Origin: Closterium sp. Naga37s-1
Lineage: Eukaryota; Streptophyta; Zygnematophyceae; Desmidiales; Closteriaceae
Direction of reading: 5' to 3'
Length of the DNA: 64,000 nucleotides
Assembly (NCBI GenBank): GCA_947471745.1
Contig: CANJKZ010000060.1
Location: forward strand, 1,054,001 to 1,118,000
A program made the position numbers and the translations under genes. Numbering within the stretch: the first letter of the stretch is position 1; each line of letters starts with the position of its first letter. Shown piece by piece: positions 53,901 to 64,000 of this stretch. The notes beneath the pieces are model-generated. The model searched no databases and was not told where the DNA came from. It saw only the letters and a list, made by a program, of their open reading frames with translations.

Positions 53901-56900
53901 GAAGAGGTCGGTGGGCACGGATCGACGCGCCCAGGCTTGCTGTGAGGGGCAGTGGTGGAGGTGGTGAGAGGGGGGGAGAGGAGGAGGAAGAGAAAGCAAC
54001 GTAAGAAGAACAAGAAGAAGACAAGCTGGTATGGCTTCCCCTGGTCATTGCAAGCCTCTCCTTTTGGGTATATATATATATATTAATAAATATAGTAAGA
54101 AAAAAGGTGAAGTGATGTTATTGCTTTGTGAAAAAAACTCGAAAATCTGCATGAACTCTTTGCCTCGCCTTGTGCCCCAAACCCCACGCCAGGTTCTGTC
54201 AAGCTGAGACGACAAGCCTACCTTGAATTCGGGCCCGAAGTTGTCTTCAAAGTCAAAGTCGCGGAGAGGCTTGTTGAGGCGAGACGCTGTGAACTGCGCC
54301 ACCTCCCTCTGTTCATGGGAGCGACAGGGTGGGAGGGAGAGGGCGGGAGAGAGTGACAGATGCATGGAGAGGGTGAGGGAGACGGAGAGGCTTGTTGAGG
54401 CGAGACGCTGTGAACTGCGCCACCTCCCTCTGTTCGTGGGGAGTGGTTGGTGAGAGGGAGAGGGTGGGAGAGAGTGACAGAAGCATGGAGTGGAGAGGAT
54501 GAGGGAGACGGAGAGGCTTATTGAGGCGAGAAGCTGTAAGCAGTGCCACCTCCCTCTGTGCATGCGAGTGAGTGGTGCATGGGGAGTGGCGGGTTAGAGA
54601 GATAGAGTGAGCGGGTGGGAGAGAGTGAACCGGTGAGAGAGTAAGATCGAGCGAGTGAGGGTTGGTGAGGGTGAGTGAATGCATGCAAGTGAGTGGGTGG
54701 CCTGAGTGAGGAACCAAGAGACAGCACGAGGGCAGCAAACGAAAAAATGCAAAGAAAAAGGAGAAGGAAGGTGCGAGAAGCATGAACTCTTGCAGGAGAT
54801 GCTTAATGCAGTGCGGGACAATGAGATGGAATAGCCAAACCAGCAACCTCCCTGTGGGAACCGAAAATGGGGGGTTTAGGCTTCCGGATTCTGGGTGTAA
54901 CTCTGCTGAGATGAGCCCACCTGGTAGCACAAGTTTAGGGAGTGTAAGACTGCTGAGGGGAGCCCACCTGGTAGCACAAATTTTAGGGGGTGTAAGGCTG
55001 CTGGGAGGGGCTCACCTGATAGAATGCCATGAAGAGCAAGGGCTGCTCCACCTGGCGCGTGGGCTTGGTTGGCCATTTTTTAGTCTAAACCATAGTCACC
55101 TGGGTGTAAAGCTGCTGAGAGGAGCTCACAGGGTAGGAGAAGATTAGGGCGTAAGGCTGCTGAGAAGGCTCACCTGGTAGAATGCCATGAAGAGTAAGGG
55201 CTGCTCCTCCTGCCGTGTAGGCTTGGACAACAGAGCATCGTATGTCGTCACCTGGTGGTGTGAGAGGCGGGAAAGAGTGCGGGAGGGGCGCTTCATTTGG
55301 GTGGTAACCAGCTTGCAGTGTGGGTTTGGACAAGAGAGCATCGTATGTCGTCACCTGGTGGTGCGAGGGCGGGGGAAAAGTGAGTTAGGGGCGCTTTGGT
55401 CATTTGGGTAGTTCCATCCTAGTGTGGGCTTGGCCAACAAAGCATCGTATGTCACCACCTGGTGGTGTGAGGGGAAGGAGTGGGAGGGGGCGAGGAAGGA
55501 GGGAAGGCGAGACACTGGTGCGGAGCCGGAGTGTAATTCCTATCCACCGATGAGAGCATGAGCATCACATGCACCTTCTCCCCACGTCACTCACTGCGTC
55601 CTGCAGCTGCCCCAGCGCGTGGTGGCACGACCCCTTGATGTAGTGCCCCTCCACATTCAAGGGTTGCGGGCTTAAAGTGTGGGGTCTAGGGTTGAGAGAG
55701 CATCACATCATCACATGCTGAATACTTTGTGAAGATTGTGAATTGAACAAGTAATTAGATTAGAGGAACAACCTAGCATACATAGTTGGAAGGGAAGGTT
55801 GGAAGGGAAGGATGAAAGTGACCATAGGTTGGGTTGACCTCACTTGGGGAAGTGAGGGAACCATAGGTCAAGTGGGTTGGGTTGCCCACACTTTGTAGAA
55901 GTGAGGCAACCCTAGGCCCACTTGGCTTGGGGTAACCTCAATTGTGGGAAGTGAGGTACCCACAAGTCAAGAGGGTTGCATTTGGGGGCTCCACCACAAT
56001 TGGGTGGATTGGCACCCCAAAGTGCAAGACTACACCCAAAGTTGGGTGTAGTCCCAACCCAACTGTACACCACAATTGGTGTACAGTCACATGTGTTGGC
56101 ATGCTACACAATATATATTTTAACACAACCCCTTAGCATGCTAACACAAGAAGAGAACAACCCCTGAATCAAGGGGCGCCCGGGCGAGCAAGGCCAATGA
56201 GGCGGAGGAAGGCAGAGTGCGCGGGGCGAAGGAGGGCCTTAGTGAAGATGTCGGCCAAGTTGGCCTCGGTTGCAATCTTGCGAACGGCAATGAGGCCCTT
56301 CTGGACGAGCTCGCGAACGAAGAAGTAGCGGAGTTCGATGAACTTGGAGCGGGCGTGATAGACGGGGTCCTGAGTGAGATGGATGGTGCTGGCGTTGTCG
56401 CACCAGAGAGTGGGGCACGTCTGGGGGCCGCCAAGCTCCGCAAGAAGGAAGCAGAGCCAGCGCGACTCCTGGGCGGCCATGGTGCCAGCGTAGAGCTCGG
56501 CTTCGCAGGTGGAGAGAGAGATGGCGGAGGAGCGGGTGGAGCGCCAGCTGATGAGGCCGCTGCCAAGGGTGAAGCCGTAGCCCTGGGAGGAGCGGCGGTC
56601 CGGCTACGTGTCAGCCCATGAGGAGTCACTGAAGTCCGAGAGAAGGGGACGGGAAGGGCCGCCGAGGGTGAGGGCAAGGTCCCTGGTCCCGCGAAGGTAG
56701 CGGAGGACCCGCTTGGCAGCTTTCCAGTGCTCCTCAGAGTGACGACCGGTGCCGACAAAGCGAGCGAGCACGCTGATGGGGTAGGCGAGGTCGGGGCGGG
56801 TGCACATCATTGCGTACATCAAGGACCCAACGAGCTCGGCATAGGGGTGGGGGGAGGAGGTGGGGGAGGTGGGTGGAGCGAGTTGGTGACCGAAGGGGAG

Positions 56901-59900
56901 CGGGGTGGAAACAGGCTTGGCTTGCGCCATGTCGAACTTCTCCAAGACCTGGCCGATGTAATGGGACTGGGAGAGGGTGATTGTGCGAGCAGGGCGGTTG
57001 CGCGTGATGGTCATGCCGAGGTAGTGAGTGAGGGCGCCAAGGTCTTTGCACTTGAGCCGCTGCTGCAGGGACAGCTTCACCTGCCCCATGTCGGCCTTGG
57101 TGTCAGAGAGCAGGATCATGTCGTCGACATATACCAGAATGAAGAAGCGGCGGGGGGAGGAGCGGATGAAGAGGCTGGCGTCGGAGTGGGAAGCAGAGAA
57201 GCCGAGGGACCCCAAGGTGGCAGCCAGCTTCGCATGCCACTCACGCGGTGCCTGCTTCAAGCCGTAGACGGGGCGACGCAGCTGCCAGACAGTGTTCTTA
57301 GGAAAGGCTGCGTGGAACCCGGGGGGTCGCCGGAGGAAAATGCGCTCATGCAGGTCGCCCTGCAGGAACGCATTGGAGACGTCCATGGAGTCGATTTCCA
57401 TGTCGTCACGTGCACCAATGTCCATGGCGGCGCGAAGGGTGGGTGGTTTGGCGGTGGGGGCGTAGGTGAACCAGTAGTCCTCAGCCCAAGTCTGCGTGAA
57501 CCCCTTGGCGCAGTAGCGGGCCTTGTACACTGGTTCCTCGCCCGGCAGCTGCTTCACCCGAAAGACCCATTTGCCGTCAACGAGATTAGCGCCAGCAGGG
57601 AGGGGGACATCGACAAAGGAGTCGTTGCGAATGAAAGCCTCACACTCCAGGAAGATCGCTGCTATCCATTTATCCGCATCAGGGCAGGTGATGGCTTCCT
57701 GGAAGGTGGAGGGAGTGAAGATGGTGGGGTTAGTAGTGGCGCCAGGGACAGGAAAGCCCAGGAAGTCAAGGTAGAGGGCGGCAAGGAATGGAGTGTGCTC
57801 CCGAATGTTAAGAAACTCCTCATGGGAGTCCTCAAGGAGCTGAATGGAGGCAGGAGGAGGAGCCCCAAGGATTTTGTCCACAGAGCGGGTATGGATGTAA
57901 GGGAGGAGGAAGGGGGAGGAACGGGAAGTGGCACGACGCCGCTGCTGCTGCTGGTGCTGCGGAAGCTGCTGCCCTTGTTGCTGCGGCTGCGGCTGACCGT
58001 GCTGGTGCTGCGGCTGCTGAGGCTGCTGAGGCTGCTGCTGCTGCTGCTGCTGCTGTCCCGACTGCCGCTGCTGCTGCTGCTGCTGGCCCGGCTGCTGCTG
58101 CTGCTGCTGCCCCGGCTGCTGTCCCGGTTGCTGCTGCTGCTGCTCCGGCTGCTGGAAGGAGGGAGAGGGAGAGGAGGAGGGAGGGGGGGGAGGGGGTGCG
58201 GCCGAGTGAGCGGGGGAAGCGGGTGCGGCAGGGTCGTAGACATCGGCGGAGGAGGAGGGCGGGAGCGGAGCTGCGGCGGGTGGGAGGAGAGGGGCTGGAG
58301 GGAGAAGGGGCGGGAGGACGGTGTCGGTCCAAGCAAGGGCACGAGTGGGAGGAGGGAGAGGATCAGGGGGAGGAGTGGAGTAATAGGGGACGGATTCGTC
58401 GAAGACGACGTCGCCGCTGCGGATGAGGCGATTGGTGGGAGGGTGGAGGAAGAGGTAGCCTGGGGAGTCGCGATTGTGCCCAAGGTAAACGCATTCCAGG
58501 GCGCGAGGAGCAAGCTTGCCAGCGGCGCGGGAGCGGTCGGCGGGTGGGATGAGAACGAAGGCCTTGCAGCCCCAAACGCGAAGGCCGGCAGCGTCGGGTT
58601 TGGCGTTGGACCAAAGCTCTGTAGGGGAGGAGGAAGGATGCTGAGGGTGGGAGCGGAGATTAAGGAGAAGAGCGGCGTGGAGGAGGGCATAGCTCCAGAG
58701 GGAAGGAGGGGTGGAGGCATGAGCAATGAGACAGCGAGCTATCTTGGTGATCTCACGAATGCGGCTCTCAGCAATGCCGTTCTGCTGAGGGGAGTGGGGA
58801 AGGGTGGAGGTCTGTTGGATGCCGTAGGTGTTGCAGTATGTGGCAAGGGTGTTATTGATGAACTCACCCCCACCGTCAGAGTGAAGGCGGCCGATGGGGC
58901 GTTTGAAGTGATTGCGGCACTGTTCGGCCCAGTTGATGACCACTGCCGGCACCTGGTCTTTCGTGTGAAGGAAGAAGGTGGTGGAGTACCGGCTGTGGTC
59001 GTCAACGAGGACGAGCATGTACCGATGCCCCTGGCGGGAGCGGATGGGATAGGGGCCCCAGAGGTCCATGTGCACAAGGTCAATGGGGGCGGCGGCGAAG
59101 GTGGGATGACTGTGGTGGGGGGACTGTTTGAGCTTGCCGTGAATGCATGAAGGGCATGGGGGAGAGGGGGAGGAGGGGAGGGGAGGTAAAACAGGAGGAA
59201 GGCTGCGGAGGAGGCGAGAGGTGACTGTGGTGCGAAGGGCGGTGAAGTTGGGATGGCCGAGTCTGTGGTGTAAGAGGACAGCAGGGTGGGAGAGGGTAGT
59301 GGAGGAGGAGGGAGATGGGGTGATGGAAGGAACGGGAGGGGAGGAGGAGGATGGTGGGGAGGGAGAAGAGGATACGTGAGGGGGAGGGGAAGGGGGAAGT
59401 AAAGGAGGAGGTGGACCGGTGGAAGCACCGGAACGAGTGGTGACGTGGCAGAAGGATGGGCGAGGCGTGCGGAGTGTGTAGAGGCGAGTGCGGGGGCAAA
59501 GCGGAATGCGGAGAAGGAAGCGACCGGAGGAGGTTTGGTAGAGATCACAGTAATTGGCATAACCGGGGTAAATGGCAGTGATACCAACACCTTGGAGCTC
59601 ACGGTGGGAGAGGAGGTTGTTGCGGAGAGTGGGGATGTGGAGACCTGTGACCTTACCGGAGGGGAAGGCAGTGCAAGGGAGGGTGGAGAGGTGAGTGCAT
59701 GGAATGGAAAAGCTGGAATCAGCCCCATGAACCTGAGTGGGAAGTGGTAGTGGGGTGAGAGTGCCAGCGTCTTTCAGTGCGGTTTCAGTGGCTCCACTGT
59801 CAAGGACAAAGTCCAGGGTGGGAGAAGAGGGAGGAGGGGGTGGGACGGGGTACTGAAACGAAGTCTCATTGATAGCAGAGGGATACATGGCAGCGACGGA

Positions 59901-62900
59901 CGGTGCAACACTGATATTACCAAGGAAACTACCAGAAGTGTCGGGAACACTGGGGGGGGCAGAGGGGAGGGAACCCCAGGGGGGAGGAGGAGGAAGGGAG
60001 GTATGAGCGGCCATGGCCGCTGTGCCGAAGGTGAGTGGCTGCTGCTGCCAGGGTGGGGGAAGGAACTGCTGCTGCTGCTGCGGCGGTGGCTGGAAGAACT
60101 GCGGCGGCGGCGGCTGCTGGGGCTGGAGAAACTGCGGCTGCTGCTGCTGCTGGTGGAAGTACAGGTGCTGCTGCTGCTGGTGCTGCTGAAACTGCTGCAG
60201 CTGTGAGGGTGGGGAGGGGGTAACCATGCGGAGGTGAGCAGGAAGGAAAGAGGGGAGGGTTTGAATGTCCACTAAGGAGGGGCGAGGTGTGACCGAGTTC
60301 CAGCGAGGAGGGGTGCCAGTGTTGCCGCGATCAAACCAGGCGTCGTCGAGTGCCTTAAAGCACGTGGTGGGGGGATGGTTGATCTGGCCGCAAGGGGTAC
60401 CTGCATGGGGACCATGGCGACGCACATATGTGCATGGGGGGAGAGTGCCAGGGCGTCCGCCTCGAGTCACAGCACCTCCAGCAGGGGCGCTGCCAGCACC
60501 ACCACCACCGCCACCACGGCCACCACGGCCACCACTACCACCACCGCCACCACCACGGCCTCCACCACCACCACCGCCACCCGCTCCACGGCCTCCGCCG
60601 CCGCCGCTGCGACCACCCTGGTTGCGCGGCTGCGTAGCGTTGAGGGAGGTGGAGGAGGAGGACTGAGGGGTGGTAAGGTTGACAACGGGGGTGCGGAGCT
60701 TGACCTCCGTGTCAATGATCCACTGGACCACGTCGTCGAGGCCGGCCATGGGGTTGGCCTCAGCGAAGGCATGGAGGCGGGACTCGTAGTCCGGGGTGAG
60801 GTTGTAGAGGAGGCGGTGGATTTGCAGGGGCTCGGGGAGGGCAGCTTGGCGTGCCGCAAGGCGATCAGCGACCTCCTGCATGCGCCCCACGTAGTCAACT
60901 GCGCCATCACAAGTGGCGAGGGTGATGGAGAAGTACTCCTGGAACAGGGCGCCGACAGAGCTGATGTCGCGACGCTCGAACATGGCCTGGAGCTCGGCCC
61001 AGATGAGGGAGGCGCGCATCTCGCGAGCTTGGAAACGGCGCATGAGGGTATTAGGGAGTGCGCTGAGGAGGATGGTGCAGGCGCGGTTGTCAGCAGTGGC
61101 CCATGCGATGCTCCGAGGGAGGTAGTCCGCCATGGCCGTATTGTACTCATCAAGGAGCGCCAGGCGATTGGCGCGTTCCGCTACCGCGAAGTCGTGGTTA
61201 TGTACCGCAACCTCATGCTCCGCCTTGCGGATGAGGTATTCGCGGCGATCGTGGAGAAATGCGGCATCGGCGGCATCTTGGAGCGCTGGGGTAGTGGCGA
61301 TCTCCAAGGTGGGTTCAGGAGGAGGAGGACCAGGAGGAATGGGGGGTGGAGGGGGTTCGTCGGGGTGATTGGGTGCCGTGGGCTGGAGGGCTTGCGGGCG
61401 GCGGAGGAGGACGTCAAGGACGCAGTAGGGTCCGACGAATGCATCTTGGAGAACACGGCGGATGCTCCCGACGAAGGAATGCCAGTTGATCGCCGAGCGG
61501 TCCGCGGCAAGCTGAAGCTTGTCGACGGAGGAGGCGTCAATGGGAGGGGGGAGAGGGGGAGGAGTGGTAGCCATGAGGGGCGACGGCGGGTGGACCCGCG
61601 GCAGCCGAGAGGGAGGGGGGGGGGGGGGGGGGAGGGGGGGGGGGGGTGCTGCTGCGGGGAGTGGAGTTCTTCTCCGGCTGCTGCTGCTGCTGCCGATGCT
61701 GCCGCTGCTGGCGCTGCTGGCGCTGCTGCTGAGAGGGAGGAGGGGGGGGGGGGGAGGGGAGGAGGGGGAGGAAGATGGTGGATGCAGCTGCTGCCGCTGC
61801 TGTCGCTGCTCCTGATGCTGCCGCTGCTGCCGCTGTTGCTGCTGTGGCTGCTGAGCTGTCCCGGCTGCTGCTGCGTGGGAGGAGAGGAGGAGGAAAGGGG
61901 GAGGGGGAGGGAGAACGCAGGTGTAGCTGTGGGCGAAGCTGTTGCTGCCAATGACGCTGCTGCTGCGGGATGAGGCGGCTGCTACGAGGAACGTGCGGCG
62001 GCGGGATGCGCGGGTGGCGACGAGGGAATCGTGGCGGCGGAATGAGCGAGCGGCGACGAGGAGGGCGCGGCGGAGGGACGCGCGGGCGGCGACGGGGAAG
62101 GCGCGGCGGTGGGATGCGCGGGCGGCGACGAGGAAGGCGCGGCGGCGGGATGCGCGGGCGGCGACGAGCAGGTCGCGGCGGTAGGATGCGGGGGCGGCGA
62201 TTGTTAGGTCGCGGCGACGGGATGTGCGGGCGGCGACGAGCAGGTCGCGGCAGGAGGTCGCGCGGGCGGCGACATTAGGTCGCGGCGGCAAGGGGTGCAG
62301 GCGGCGACGAGAAGGTCGCGGCGGCAAGGGGTGCAGGCGGCGACGAGAAGGTCGCGGCGGCGGGATGCGCAGGCGGCGACGCGAAGTCGCGGCGGCGGGT
62401 CGTGCAGGCGGCGACGCGAAGTCGCGGCGGCGGGTCGTGCAGGCGGCGACGCGAAGTCGCGGCGGCGGATCGTGCAGGCGGCGACGAGCGGGTCGCGGCG
62501 GCGGGATGCGTAGGCGGCGACGGGGGGTCGCGGCGATGGGGAGTGCAGGCGGCGACGCGAAGTCGCGGCGGCGGGACAGGAGGCGACGACGGGGCGTCGC
62601 GGCGGCGGGATGCGCAGGCGGCGCCGAGGAAGGCGCGGCGGCGGTGGGGGGAGGCGGCGACGCGACGTCGCGGCAGCGGGAGGGGCAGGCGACGACGGGG
62701 CGTCGCGGCGGAGGGATGCGCGGGCGACGCCGAAGTAGGCGCGGCGGCGGGAGGGAGACGGCGACGGGGGGTCGCGGCAGGGTGAGGAGGAGGCGGCGAC
62801 GAGGCGTCGCGGCGGGATGTGCAGGCGGCGCCAGAGAAGGCGCGGCGGCGGAAAAAAGGGGGAGGGGGGGGGGGGGGGGGGCAGCGACGGTGTGTCGCGG

Positions 62901-64000
62901 CGACGGGGGGCGGTGATGCACTCGCGGCGGTGGGATCCGCAGGCGAGGAGGGCGCAATCACGGCGGAGGGAGGGGAGGGCGGCGACGACGTAGGTCGTGC
63001 CAAGGAGATGCTAGGTTGAGCCACACGTAGGGGGTTTGTGGCTGTGGGGTGGGCCCATGGGGAAGAAAAAACTTTGAGGGAGGGAGAAAAAAGGCTTAGG
63101 AACAACTAGCTCTATACCATGTGAAGATTGTGAATTGAACAAGTAATTAGATTAGAGGAACAACCTAGCATACATAGTTGGAAGGGAAGGTTGGAAGGGA
63201 AGGATGAAAGTGACCATAGGTTGGGTTGACCTCACTTGGGGAAGTGAGGGAACCATAGGTCAAGTGGGTTGGGTTGCCCACACTTTGTAGAAGTGAGGCA
63301 ACCCTAGGCCCACTTGGCTTGGGGTAACCTCAATTGTGGGAAGTGAGGTACCCACAAGTCAAGAGGGTTGCATTTGGGGGCTCCACCACAATTGGGTGGA
63401 TTGGCACCCCAAAGTGCAAGACTACACCCAAAGTTGGGTGTAGTCCCAACCCAACTGTACACCACAATTGGTGTACAGTCACATGTGTTGGCATGCTACA
63501 CAATATATATTTTAACATACTTCCTTTCCCCACACCACTCACAGCGCCCTGCAGCTGCCCCAGGGCGTGGTGGCATGACCCCTTGATGTAGTGCGCCTCC
63601 ACATTCAAGGACCTAAGGTTTAACGTGTGGGGTCTAGGGTTGAGAGAGCATCACAAGCAGCATGCATCCACTCACGGCGTCCTGCAGCTGCCCCAGCGCG
63701 TGGTGGCACGACCCCTTGATGTAATGCCCCTCCACAATCAAGGTTCAGGGTTCAAGGCTAAGAGCATCACATGTGGCATCATGGCATGTTTCCACTCACC
63801 GCGTCCTGCAGCTGTCCCAGGGCGTGGTGGCATGACCCCTTGATGTAGTGCCGTGCCCCTCCACGTTTGGGAATCACGGTTTGGGGTTCAGCTAAAGAGA
63901 ATCACACGCAGCATGCATCCACTCACCGCGTCCTGCAGCTGCCCCAGCGCGTGGTGGCACGACCCCTTGATGTAATGCCCCTCCACATTCTCCGGCTCGA
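47957..64000 (-). CDS. SRFR1: SRFR1/TTC13-family TPR protein, C-terminal part (5' end outside window)
   Basis: Thirteen exons are visible: 63927-64000 (continues outside), 55174-55251, 54222-54308, 53842-53939, 53252-53363, 52398-52705, 51398-51487, 50786-50885, 50380-50471, 49831-49869, 49423-49513, 48924-49009, 47957-48239. Phases close over about 511 aa. Matches to Arabidopsis SRFR1 run throughout: NVEGHYIKGSCHHALGQLQD, EVAQFTASRLNKPL, GWRDLYSIAVRWRLLSEPCD then PIVWVDQLTQEEFEKGFG, FAIKMPLTPPRWKEYDAELT, YYWYNFSPLSRGSAMAGYSS. SRFR1 is a nuclear/microsomal TPR protein that dampens effector-triggered immunity in plants; TTC13 is the animal relative. The N-terminal TPRs should lie beyond 64000. 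Exon 52398-52705 carries an acidic Asp/Glu run. Almost every intron holds exon copies, and the largest also holds a copia element. Confidence 0.93.
48335..48545 (-). repeat. Two echoes of SRFR1 last-exon start
   Basis: Copies of the acceptor plus the code for YNFSPLSRGSAMAGYSSLL lie at about 48335-48395 and 48478-48542. Degenerate relatives of the TTTTGAG palindrome sit beside both (near 48315 and 48461). Confidence 0.9.
48768..48920 (-). repeat. 45-bp minisatellite of an SRFR1 donor site
   Basis: Three extra tandem units repeat the end of exon 48924-49009 (TAYTACTG) and its GTGGGTACCCCCTAGG donor. The used donor is the first in transcript order. Confidence 0.93.
50605..51150 (-). repeat. 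Echoes of the SRFR1 exon at 50786-50885
   Basis: A donor-side copy (encoding KKYGIPVEMDAE) lies near 50620-50670. Acceptor-side copies (encoding AFALTRDEMLEQGAV) lie near 50950-51000 and 51095-51150. Confidence 0.88.
51838..52310 (-). repeat. Three echoes of the SRFR1 exon 52398-52705 3' end
   Basis: Copies of the segment encoding WRLLSEPCDPIVWVDQLT plus donor lie at about 51838-51925, 52066-52155 and 52242-52300. Acceptor-side copies (encoding MAALEMMQAAQA) lie upstream near 52805-52850 and 52950-53010. CAACCGCACAGCACC repeats link them. Confidence 0.92.
54375..54560 (-). repeat. Two echoes of the SRFR1 exon 54222-54308
   Basis: Copies of the acceptor and the code for EVAQFTASRLNKPLR lie at about 54380-54433 and 54505-54560, each followed by a GAGAGGGTGAGGGAGACGGA spacer. 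Confidence 0.92.
54905..55465 (-). repeat. Echoes of the SRFR1 exon 55174-55251
   Basis: Donor-side copies (encoding EQPLLFMAFYQ or shorter) lie near 54918, 54968, 55013-55075 and 55099. Acceptor-side copies (encoding VTTYDALLSKPT) lie near 55310-55352 and 55425-55462. Confidence 0.88.
55589..55665 (-). repeat. Displaced echo of the SRFR1 exon at 63927
   Basis: A copy encoding NVEGHYIKGSCHHALGQLQD with a donor. It belongs to the same echo array as 63530-63870 but is now split off by the copia insertion. Confidence 0.9.
55728..56125 (-). repeat. 3' LTR of the copia element
   Basis: 398 bp, beginning TGTGAAGATTG and ending TATTTTAACA in plus orientation. No difference from the other LTR was seen. 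Confidence 0.97.
61980..62900 (-). repeat. GC-rich CGCCGCC repeats in the copia leader
   Basis: Irregular tandem units of about 20-45 bp rich in CGTCGCCGCC and CGCGGCGG lie between the 5' LTR and the recognisable Gag start (MATTPPPLPPPIDASS, near 61574). In frame they read as Arg/Pro/Ala-rich repeats. No known Gag domain matches, so this may be an untranslated leader or an unusual N-terminal extension. Confidence 0.85.
63120..63517 (-). repeat. 5' LTR of the copia element
   Basis: 398 bp, matching the LTR at 55728-56125. It is directly followed (reading the minus strand) by the primer-binding site. Confidence 0.97.
63525..63870 (-). repeat. Three echoes of the SRFR1 exon at 63927
   Basis: Copies encoding VEAHYIKGSCHHALGQLQGA and close variants, with GTGAGT-like donors, at about 63530-63604, 63675-63742 and 63803-63867. 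The used copy at 63927-64000 is the only one that extends upstream in frame (PENVEGHY). Confidence 0.92.

Larger units (their letters stand above)
55728..63517 (-). mobile_element. Ty1/copia LTR retrotransposon, very young, nearly whole
   Basis: A 7790-bp element flanked by the 5-bp target duplication TACTT (55723-55727 and 63518-63522). Coding runs on the minus strand between about 62957 and 56169 in copia order: Gag with a CCHC-like cluster, protease (DSGATE), integrase (HHCC finger, DDE core with HMDLWGPYP), reverse transcriptase (YVDDMI), RNase H. A primer-binding site TGGTATAGAGC follows the 5' LTR (63120-63517). Poly-Gln/Pro linkers separate integrase and reverse transcriptase. The two LTRs look identical by eye, so insertion was recent. 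It looks nearly whole, with about one coding break. It lies in an SRFR1 intron in the same orientation as the gene. Confidence 0.97.

Noticed and set aside
56727-59150. 807-codon plus-strand frame
   Set aside because: It is antisense to the copia integrase and reverse transcriptase; open only because of GC-rich codon bias.

Overview
The window is eukaryotic nuclear DNA from the green plant lineage. It holds spliceosomal genes, a plastid NFU scaffold protein, a ClpF-type plastid Clp adaptor, a long P-class PPR protein, plant-type SCC4/MAU2 and SRFR1 orthologues, and Ty3 and Ty1/copia LTR elements. High GC, compact genes beside very repeat-swollen genes, and heavy low-complexity DNA fit a streptophyte alga (a Closterium-like zygnematophyte is my best guess). 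That placement is inference, not shown by the sequence.

Layout. 1-5520: the 3' part of a broken Ty3/gypsy chromovirus with its 3' LTR. 6081-7225 (-): a small unrecognised two-exon gene. 8681-9577 (-): SmB/B' spliceosomal protein. 10678-11156 (+): CKS1. 11782-12558 (-): chloroplast-type NFU. 13469-15590 (-): TSR2. 16572-26292 (+): SCC4/MAU2 cohesin loader, 12 exons. 26862-32644 (-): THEP1-type NTPase, 8 exons including a 16-nt microexon. 34174-35311 (-): ClpF. 36431-41787 (+): PPR protein. 42357-47483 (-): TFIIF alpha (RAP74). 47957 to beyond 64000 (-): SRFR1/TTC13 C-terminal half, with a very young copia element (55728-63517) inside one intron.

Nearly all exon junctions were placed by eye from GT/AG sites, reading phase and match to remembered family sequences. 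Phases close across each listed model: MAU2 803 aa, THEP1 312 aa, TFIIF alpha 621 aa, PPR 1250 aa, ClpF 263 aa, NFU 200 aa, TSR2 230 aa, CKS1 90 aa.

The genes are housekeeping in character: splicing (SmB), cell cycle and cohesion (CKS1, MAU2), ribosome biogenesis (TSR2), transcription (TFIIF alpha), plastid Fe-S assembly and proteolysis (NFU, ClpF), organelle RNA (PPR) and immune/transcriptional repression (SRFR1). They are not an operon or a visible pathway cluster.

The striking feature is structural. In seven genes the introns are filled with tandem partial copies of the neighbouring exon, with its splice site ('exon echoes'). Several copy junctions carry short perfect palindromes sharing the core TTTTGAGNCGNCTCAAAA. 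The compact genes SmB, CKS1, NFU and ClpF have neither. This echo-plus-palindrome pattern is the best candidate for something undescribed.
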